From contig JAGFJO010000045.1 of the NCBI GenBank assembly GCA_024102635.1, positions 1 through 38,450 on the forward strand: DNA of 38,450 nt. Direction: 5' to 3'. The position numbers and the translations under genes were made by a program. Below, piece after piece: positions 32,908-38,450 of the stretch. The notes below the pieces were generated by a model. That model saw only the letters and a list, made by a program, of their open reading frames with translations, was not told the origin of the DNA and did no database searches. Within the stretch, counting starts at the first letter, position 1. Every line of letters begins with the position of its first letter. This stretch comes from Deltaproteobacteria bacterium (GTDB taxonomy: Bacteria > Bdellovibrionota_C > UBA2361 > JAGFJO01).

Positions 32908-35880
32908 ATGAGTAAACAAACTAAGGAGATGACTCTGCGGGAGGCCCGTGAATCCAAAGGCCTATCCCTGCGAGAGGCAGCGAAATTACTTGGAGTTACA
33001 CACCCCTACCTCTCGGGGCTTGAGCTTGGGCATAAGCCGCTTAGAACCGAGCGCGCTCAGGAGATAGCAAAAGCGTATGGGCTCTCACGCTCAATTAACT
33101 TGATTCAACCCCTGCCGAGCGACTCGGAGGACTTTACAGGATGGCTCCGCGAGCAGCTGAAGTGGTGGGATTCTCGCTTTGTGCTACCTATGATCCCGGC
33201 GGTTACCAGCACGATTAGCGAGCTCTATGTGCCGCCCTTTTTCTTAGTCGAGGGCAGCGAGTACCGCCGCAGCGATAAGCTGCTTCGCGATTTTTTTAGC
33301 GACGATCAGAACCGCGCTCTCCTTCTTACGGGCAGCATCGGAAGCGGCAAGAGCTTTTTCCTCCGTATGTTGGTGCTCGATACTAAAATGCTGCTCTCTG
33401 AGGCAGAGTCGGAGAAGCAGTATGTGCCGATCTTTGTATCGCTCGGTGATTTTGAGCTGATGCCCGGCTCACTAATCCAATCGCTGGTTAGCTACTATGA
33501 GAAGCTGGGGTATGAAGGATCGCTAATTCAACTTGAGCGTTTCTTTAAGCAGTGCATCGAACGCGGCAACGCCCTTTTCCTATTCGATGGCCTTGATGAG
33601 ATAAATTCTCAGAGCCAGAGGGTTGCGACTTTCGCGCTATTGCAGCGATTTTTTGAGTCGAATCTCAGAGGCTCAGGGAACAAGATGATCATAAGCGGGC
33701 AGGAGGTGGCCTTTGTAGAGCGGGACATGCGCTACAAGGGCTTTTTGCTCGCAAAACTTGAACACTGGCATCCAAGCCAGATGTATGAGGCATGCCGCAA
33801 ATGGTCATGGGAGGACAAGAACCAGGCTCGCGACTTTTGGCTTCTTATTCAAGGCAACCCTGCATTGTATAGACTCGCCCGCTGGCCGCTTCTCTTTCAC
33901 CTTTTAACGACCCTACATAGTGCATACGGACTTACTCCGTTTCAAGAGGTGGCAGGATTATACGATGCATGCTGCGAAGTGCTTGAGAATAGCTGGGCTT
34001 CAGCCCGCCGTATTCTTGTGGCTAAGAAACTCGGACCATCTTCGCCTCATGCGCTAGAGGATTTCGGATGGCTGAAGTGGCGCCACTTCCTTATTCACCT
34101 GATGAAGTATGCGTACGAAAGATCAATCCAGGCTTCTGAACCCATCAGTTATTCGTTCACGGGAGGTGAGATCAAGGAGTGCTGGGAGAGCTTCCTCGCA
34201 GATAGGGGCATTAGCCGTCAAAGCATACAGTTCGCCCGCCTTCAAGATCTCATATTACTTGATAAGCGGATCGGGCCCATGTTCTGTCAAAAAGCCGTAG
34301 ACGAGAACGGACGCGAGGTGGAGCGTTACAATTTTTTGGAGGAATCTTTCGGCAAATACTACCTTGCTAAAGCGTTAATCGATCAACCGGAGCAGTTAGA
34401 GCCGATCATCCTTGAACACCTGAGAGATTATAGGTGGCAGCAAATTATACCCCTAATTATTCAGGAACTCGGGAGAAGCGAGAGGGCCCATGAGAGAAAA
34501 CTGGGAGAGTCCTTGATCGAGCTGATAATGTCATGTGACGACGAAATGGGGCTTGAGCATCGACACAAGATCGGCGCATTTGGCCTTCTTACCGCCATGA
34601 GGTCCATAGGTTCCTATAATATTGAAAAGTTTAGAAAATCGATATTTGAACCGGTCATGGACTATGTTCTTGTCGCAAAAAAGGTGACTTGGGACGTTGA
34701 GCGCGCCAGCGCAATTGTTTGGAGAATAATGGGCGAGTACAACGCCGTTCCCCAAATACGGCAATATTGCCAGAACAAGTTTGACGAACTCTATAATTCA
34801 CCTAATCCACCTTCGGTTTCTCAAAACTACAGATGGGCGGTCCATACACTGATGGCGATTATGGGGGAGCAATTCGAACATGTTCTCTCCTCGGTAGAAA
34901 AGGACATTAAGGGCATTGCGACCGGCTCGGACCTTTCCTGGACATCGGATGTACGCGTAGGCCTTAGAAGAGAGCTATGGCGGCAGCGCTATATTGGACG
35001 GCTTTTCGTTCTGGATGAGTTTGTCAGCTCTCAGAACACTCATCACCCAGTCAGTGTTGAAAAACTCCATTCAGCCGTGATGCAAGCATTGAAAGTTATG
35101 CTTAATAGTTTGCAGAAAGAGCTGAAGACTAAAAAATTCCGTGATTACCAGTATTGGTACATCTTCATAATTGCACTGAAAACTCAGCGCAAGCTTCACC
35201 GCATGGATGACTTGAGGGAGTGCGTGAATGCGCCATTAAGGCTGGTAATTGATAACTTTCAAACTATCGCCAAGGAGTATCTGCACCGGATTCATGCAAT
35301 TCAGTTTTTAAAGGCAGCTGCAAGATACAACCATTTGATTGATGAGGGACTTAGCGGGGAGCTTCTTAAACGGTACGAAAAGTACCGCCAACATTTCACA
35401 CCTGCAGAACAGCTAGATTTTGAGAGCTGCCGTTTATTATTTCAGTTAGGAAAAGCTACCAACAACATCCATCTTGCTAAATCCCCGCTCTATGAAACTC
35501 TGTACGGAGAATGCGCCCTGGATTTAATAAAGAAGTGGGTTGATACGATTAGGAAACAATCTAGGGATGTGTATGACAACGTCATAGAATTGGGGACGGC
35601 GATATGTTGTCTTGGCCAATTTTACGACAGGATCGAAAATGACAACTCCAAGTATGGAAGAAAGGAGGTAATTCAGTCGCTTCTGACTGCATTTCAAATT
35701 GAACTTAATATAGATGACCAGCAGCTTCGCGAAGAGGACCGCTGCTTTACCCGTCCTTTCTCCGACTACTGTTTCCCGCTGTATGACCATTTTTATAATA
35801 CCCTGAAAGTGTTGGCTTCCCAGCTTCCGGTAATCAAAACTGAAGGCAATGTCATTCAGCTATCAAGCGCCCGATTGTAA
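32908..35880 (+). CDS. XRE-family HTH fused to a NACHT-type STAND ATPase
   Basis: This 990-residue protein carries an XRE helix-turn-helix at residues 8-60 (TLREARESKGLSLREAAKLL, then VTHPYLSGLELG), a short linker, and a NACHT NTPase with Walker A GSIGSGKS (142-149), Walker B LFLFDGLDEI (223-232) and an ISGQE sensor (262-266). A NACHT-type NPALYRLARWPLLFHLL segment follows. The remaining 550 residues are helical with no repeat that I can classify; they are the likely signal-sensing part. ATG 32908 is chosen (GAGG six bases upstream); an in-frame ATG at 32860 lacks a binding site and overlaps operator repeat 2. Known NACHT/STAND proteins are signal-triggered switches, some antiphage, some transcriptional. 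It is divergent from the Tat-exported gene. Confidence 0.88.
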   Translation: MSKQTKEMTLREARESKGLSLREAAKLLGVTHPYLSGLELGHKPLRTERAQEIAKAYGLSRSINLIQPLPSDSEDFTGWLREQLKWWDSRFVLPMIPAVTSTISELYVPPFFLVEGSEYRRSDKLLRDFFSDDQNRALLLTGSIGSGKSFFLRMLVLDTKMLLSEAESEKQYVPIFVSLGDFELMPGSLIQSLVSYYEKLGYEGSLIQLERFFKQCIERGNALFLFDGLDEINSQSQRVATFALLQRFFESNLRGSGNKMIISGQEVAFVERDMRYKGFLLAKLEHWHPSQMYEACRKWSWEDKNQARDFWLLIQGNPALYRLARWPLLFHLLTTLHSAYGLTPFQEVAGLYDACCEVLENSWASARRILVAKKLGPSSPHALEDFGWLKWRHFLIHLMKYAYERSIQASEPISYSFTGGEIKECWESFLADRGISRQSIQFARLQDLILLDKRIGPMFCQKAVDENGREVERYNFLEESFGKYYLAKALIDQPEQLEPIILEHLRDYRWQQIIPLIIQELGRSERAHERKLGESLIELIMSCDDEMGLEHRHKIGAFGLLTAMRSIGSYNIEKFRKSIFEPVMDYVLVAKKVTWDVERASAIVWRIMGEYNAVPQIRQYCQNKFDELYNSPNPPSVSQNYRWAVHTLMAIMGEQFEHVLSSVEKDIKGIATGSDLSWTSDVRVGLRRELWRQRYIGRLFVLDEFVSSQNTHHPVSVEKLHSAVMQALKVMLNSLQKELKTKKFRDYQYWYIFIIALKTQRKLHRMDDLRECVNAPLRLVIDNFQTIAKEYLHRIHAIQFLKAAARYNHLIDEGLSGELLKRYEKYRQHFTPAEQLDFESCRLLFQLGKATNNIHLAKSPLYETLYGECALDLIKKWVDTIRKQSRDVYDNVIELGTAICCLGQFYDRIENDNSKYGRKEVIQSLLTAFQIELNIDDQQLREEDRCFTRPFSDYCFPLYDHFYNTLKVLASQLPVIKTEGNVIQLSSARL

Positions 35881-35940
35881 TTCATTTTTTGTTTGAAGAT
35901 TGCTAAGTCACCTATCATCCCAGTGGCGCCATAACGCTTA

Positions 35941-35958
35941 TAGAGCCTTTATGCTCTA
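35941..35958 (+). promoter_or_regulatory. Inverted repeat upstream of the coiled-coil gene
   Basis: TAGAGC (35941-35946) and GCTCTA (35953-35958) flank six bases, 48 bp before the coiled-coil gene start and 60 bp after the NACHT gene stop. It may be a small hairpin or operator. The 22-bp repeats of the NACHT promoter do not occur here. Confidence 0.35.
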
Positions 35959-36006
35959 AGGTTTGGAGTAGCGAGTTCATTAGGGTTTTCAAGAGGTTGT
36001 AGTACC

Positions 36007-38157
36007 ATGGCAGAACAAGAAGTTCAGGCAAAAAAGGAGCCCGGAAAACAGGCGGCTCCGCAGCCAGCCGCCGATCCGACTATCGATCAAACAACTACCG
36101 TAGATCTTGGTGCACAAGCCCGGCAGATGCACCAACAAGAGCAGGAGCAGTATGTCCGCGACCCTAAGCAGACTGCAGTAATCAATAAGACCTTCGATGT
36201 TGCAAGAACGGCCGTTGACGTTCAGGATTGGGACTCTGCCCTTGAGGCTCTCGAATTTGCGGAACATGCAATTCGAACCAACCCGCCTAATCTCCGGGCC
36301 CCCATTATACGGGTCGATAGAGGCGCCGCCGGGAACCAAACTCCTGAGCAAGCGCAGCAGGGCCGGCTAAATGCCTTCAACTCATCGATGAATACCGTCG
36401 ATGCGGCGCTCAGCCGCGGACGTTTCGACCATGCGTTGCAATCCATCGAGATCAGCCAGCATGCCCTTAGCGGACATATAGATGGCCGCAACTACAAGTA
36501 CACCCCCGCGCAGCTTGCCAAGATGACGCCCGAACAGCAGCAGCAAGCAGTTACTGCCGAACTTGTTGACACCATCAACGCGGCAGTTGAGCGCGGAGAG
36601 CTCTCGGTTGCTGACCGCGCCTATCAGACTTACATGAGGTTTACAGCCAACGGCGGAGCACCGGGATCTCAGGTAGAAATGAAAGATGCTATGCGGATTG
36701 AGCAGCAGCTGGCGGAAGCTCGAGGACAGGAAGCTGCTCTTAAGCAAGAGATAGACGCCGTAAGGGAGGCACAGGCTGAGGTAGCGGAACTAAGCGGCCA
36801 GGCAGAAGAGCTCTTGCATGCGTTTGAAGGCCATGTCGAGCAACAGAAACAGAGAGTCACTGAACTCGAGGCTGATCGAGAGAAGAAGGAAGATAGTTAC
36901 CATCAGTCCGAGGCTGAAAGGCGCATAAAAGATCGCGAAATTGATGCGCTCTCTGAACAGATCGACAAGCTTACGCCTGAAGCAGCAAAAGCGCGAAGCG
37001 ATCGTGAAGAGGCGATAAAAGAGAGGGACTCTAAAGTTGAGGCCAATAATAAGCTGAACGAGGATCTCAAAACGAAAACGGCCCAACTTCAGGAGGAGCA
37101 AGCTAAACTGGATGAGGCCAAGGTAGTTGAGGAGGAAAAGGCCGCGGCTCTCAAACCGGCAGCCGATCACAAACAGCAGCTTGAAGAGAAGATTAAGGGC
37201 ATTGAAACGCAAGCAGCAGAGATCACCGCGGCGCTAGGCACAGCAGAGGTCGAGCTCGCTCAGGCAAAACAGGCTCTTGAGGCAGCCACCGAGAAAGGCG
37301 ATCCGGAGGCAGTTAAGGTAGCGACTGCTCATCATCAACGCGAAGTAGCTGAGCGTGAGCAGGCGCAAAAAGATCTGATGGAGAAAGCGCTCGAGCTTAG
37401 TGAGCAACTAAAACAAGACCGAATCGCTTTGGAGAAAGCTACCACTGAATTCAATACACTTAACGCGGCCCTAGATCAGGCCAAAGCTGGAACCGCTCCA
37501 TTGCAGACGGCAGTAGACGCGACAACCAAAGAGATCGAGGGAATTCATGGTAAAATAGCCGAAGCTACATCGGCGATTGAGGAGATGAATAAGAGAATTT
37601 CCTCCTACGATGAAACAATTAAGCAGGAAGCGGAACTTAAGCAGCAGCACGAGCAGAAGAAAGTTGAATTCGAGCAGCTAGAGGCGGCGGTAAACAAAGC
37701 CCATGCTGAATATACAACCGCCGATCAAGCCTCGCGCGCAGCCACTGTTGAGCTTACCGCTATGGCCGATGATCTTGAAGAGGCCAAAGCAGAGGCCGAC
37801 AAGCGGGAGGAGGAACGACTAGCGCTTGAAGCTAAGGAGAAGGAACTTGCCGCTGCAATGGATGCTGCGCAAAAAGCTGTCGCTCAACTTGAAGCGTCAT
37901 TAGCCGCAAAACAGGCGGCCATCAAAGAGGGGCTTCGTAGAAGTTTCAACGATCGTAAGAAGGGCGCATCCGATGATGCTGAACCTGCGGCCGAAAGCGC
38001 AGAACCTCAAGCTAAGCCCGAGGAGAAGAAGGCCGAAGCTCCTTCGGAGCCGGCACCTGGAGCTGCTAAGAAGGATGAACCTGCCGCCGAGGCCGATGCC
38101 ACCGCTCCTAAAGCTCCAGGGCCTGAGAAGGCAGAAGAAGAGGCTGCTGAAGCCTAA
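36007..38157 (+). CDS. Large cytoplasmic coiled-coil protein with N-terminal helical repeats
   Basis: The 716-residue protein has no signal peptide and essentially no cysteine. Residues about 55-220 hold three similar helical hairpins spaced about 65 residues apart (WDSALEALEFAEHAI, RFDHALQSIEISQHAL, and a weaker LSVADRAYQTYMRF), a TPR-like arrangement. Residues about 225-645 are a long Glu/Lys/Ala/Gln-rich coiled coil. The last 65 residues are Pro/Ala/Glu/Lys-rich and probably disordered. No Walker motifs are present, so it is not an SMC ATPase. It lies 126 bp after the HTH-NACHT gene on the same strand and could be a separate transcript. The function is unknown: a scaffold is the safest description. 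Confidence 0.75.
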   Translation: MAEQEVQAKKEPGKQAAPQPAADPTIDQTTTVDLGAQARQMHQQEQEQYVRDPKQTAVINKTFDVARTAVDVQDWDSALEALEFAEHAIRTNPPNLRAPIIRVDRGAAGNQTPEQAQQGRLNAFNSSMNTVDAALSRGRFDHALQSIEISQHALSGHIDGRNYKYTPAQLAKMTPEQQQQAVTAELVDTINAAVERGELSVADRAYQTYMRFTANGGAPGSQVEMKDAMRIEQQLAEARGQEAALKQEIDAVREAQAEVAELSGQAEELLHAFEGHVEQQKQRVTELEADREKKEDSYHQSEAERRIKDREIDALSEQIDKLTPEAAKARSDREEAIKERDSKVEANNKLNEDLKTKTAQLQEEQAKLDEAKVVEEEKAAALKPAADHKQQLEEKIKGIETQAAEITAALGTAEVELAQAKQALEAATEKGDPEAVKVATAHHQREVAEREQAQKDLMEKALELSEQLKQDRIALEKATTEFNTLNAALDQAKAGTAPLQTAVDATTKEIEGIHGKIAEATSAIEEMNKRISSYDETIKQEAELKQQHEQKKVEFEQLEAAVNKAHAEYTTADQASRAATVELTAMADDLEEAKAEADKREEERLALEAKEKELAAAMDAAQKAVAQLEASLAAKQAAIKEGLRRSFNDRKKGASDDAEPAAESAEPQAKPEEKKAEAPSEPAPGAAKKDEPAAEADATAPKAPGPEKAEEEAAEA

Positions 38158-38252
38158 TACGCCGATTCTTACACACTGAGTAAAAGAGAGTAGTAAGTTA
38201 CACCTCTGGTCTATCCCGCTGCACCTCTCGGTTATTTACCTAATTAAGCCCA

Positions 38253-38313
38253 CTCCGTTCTAGCGACCCTTCGACTTCGCTCAAGGTTCGACTGAGCTTA
38301 CTCGTGAACGGAG
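38253..38313. repeat. Palindromic intergenic repeat element
   Basis: Outer arms CTCCGTTC (38253-38260) and GAACGGAG (38306-38313) are perfectly complementary. An inner pair GCTCA (38279-38283)/TGAGC (38293-38297) forms a second stem, with the internally repeated CTTCGACTTCGCTC / GGTTCGACTGAGC sequence. This resembles the dispersed REP-like palindromes with a TTCGACTTCGCTCA core found between genes in many bacteria, which are often moved by IS200-type or RAYT transposases. Its copy number cannot be judged from this window. Confidence 0.55.
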
Positions 38314-38376
38314 CACTACAATTTGAACAAATAAGGAAACTATTCCTCCTGGCCTCCGATAATAGATGGGCCTGAA

Positions 38377-38412
38377 GCCTGCCCTGCCAGCAGGCACGCT
38401 TTTTGATTTTTT
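38377..38412 (+). terminator. Rho-independent terminator
   Basis: GCCTGC (38377-38382) and GCAGGC (38390-38395) form a GC-rich six-pair stem with a seven-base loop, followed within a few bases by two T runs (TTTTT and TTTTTT, 38400-38412). It is rightward and would end transcripts from the coiled-coil gene about 220 bp upstream. Confidence 0.6.
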
Positions 38413-38450
38413 ATGATTTCATCACAAACAATCGCATCAAGCCGCGGTTT

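Larger units (their letters stand above)
38158..38450. other. Right-end non-coding stretch with repeat palindrome and terminator
   Basis: No gene is visible in these 293 bases. They contain a mosaic palindrome (38253-38313) and a terminator-like hairpin (38377-38412), listed separately. Confidence 0.5.

Noticed and set aside
36790..37212. Hydrophobic antisense open frame within the coiled-coil gene
   Set aside because: Leu/Phe-rich composition arises automatically from the complement of Glu/Lys/Gln codons; there is no ribosome-binding site or independent evidence.
36007..38157. SMC/RecN-type ATPase
   Set aside because: The long coiled coil suggested it, but Walker A, Walker B and signature motifs are absent.
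38284..38297. GGTTCGACTGAGC as a tRNA T-arm
   Set aside because: No acceptor, D or anticodon stems can be built around it; it belongs to the REP-like palindrome.

Overview
The window looks like a chromosomal segment of a diderm, biosynthetically self-sufficient bacterium of roughly balanced GC content (judged by eye). The diderm inference rests on phosphatidylserine decarboxylase, a Tat-type exported protein, a CpaB-like pilus protein and acidic type-3 thrombospondin repeats. I cannot name the phylum. A fungal/Bacteroidetes-type ketol-acid reductoisomerase, LL-diaminopimelate aminotransferase (DapL) and a fused E1 alpha-beta dehydrogenase point away from the usual gamma-proteobacterial or Bacillus models. 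No tRNA, rRNA, CRISPR array, transposase or phage gene was seen. No gene-free stretch exceeds 300 bases.

Layout. 1-4204 (+): the end of a secreted chymotrypsin-fold protease, a small ArgA-like acetyltransferase, then a tight shikimate operon aroK-aroE-aroD-aroC. 4258-6909: orphan genes (a secreted Lys/Asn-repeat protein, an unknown 203-residue protein, a CpaB-like protein). 7081-12283 (+): branched-chain amino-acid operon ilvB-ilvN-ilvC behind a good sigma70-type promoter, followed by a threonine synthase that carries a C-terminal regulatory domain like that of 2-isopropylmalate synthase. 12445-17009: superoxide dismutase (-), a secreted Ca-binding repeat protein translationally coupled to hemL (+), and an overlapping pair of unknown membrane proteins (-). 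17248-23877 (-): methyltransferase, SxtJ-like membrane protein, NodU/TobZ-type carbamoyltransferase, phosphatidylserine decarboxylase and a 2-oxoacid dehydrogenase E1 alpha-beta fusion. 23972-28290 (+): dapL coupled to a membrane SGNH hydrolase and a secreted protein, then a TylF-like methyltransferase.

28299-38157 is the accessory part and the best candidate for an undescribed system. A 990-residue protein with an N-terminal XRE helix-turn-helix and a NACHT-type STAND ATPase is transcribed divergently from a 1149-residue predicted Tat-exported protein with a central coiled coil. The exported protein is followed on its own strand by a 66-residue protein and an exported SGNH esterase. The 144-bp region between the two large genes (with the preferred downstream start) contains two 22-bp near-identical repeats (20/22), 72 bp apart, each built of two adjacent palindromes, plus an inverted partial copy over a candidate -10 box. 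This is the layout expected for an autoregulated, signal-gated STAND switch controlling an exported effector. A 716-residue coiled-coil protein follows. The function is inferred, not shown.

Second highlight: the threonine synthase-LeuA-domain fusion downstream of ilvBNC, which suggests allosteric control of threonine (isoleucine precursor) synthesis by a branched-chain amino acid.
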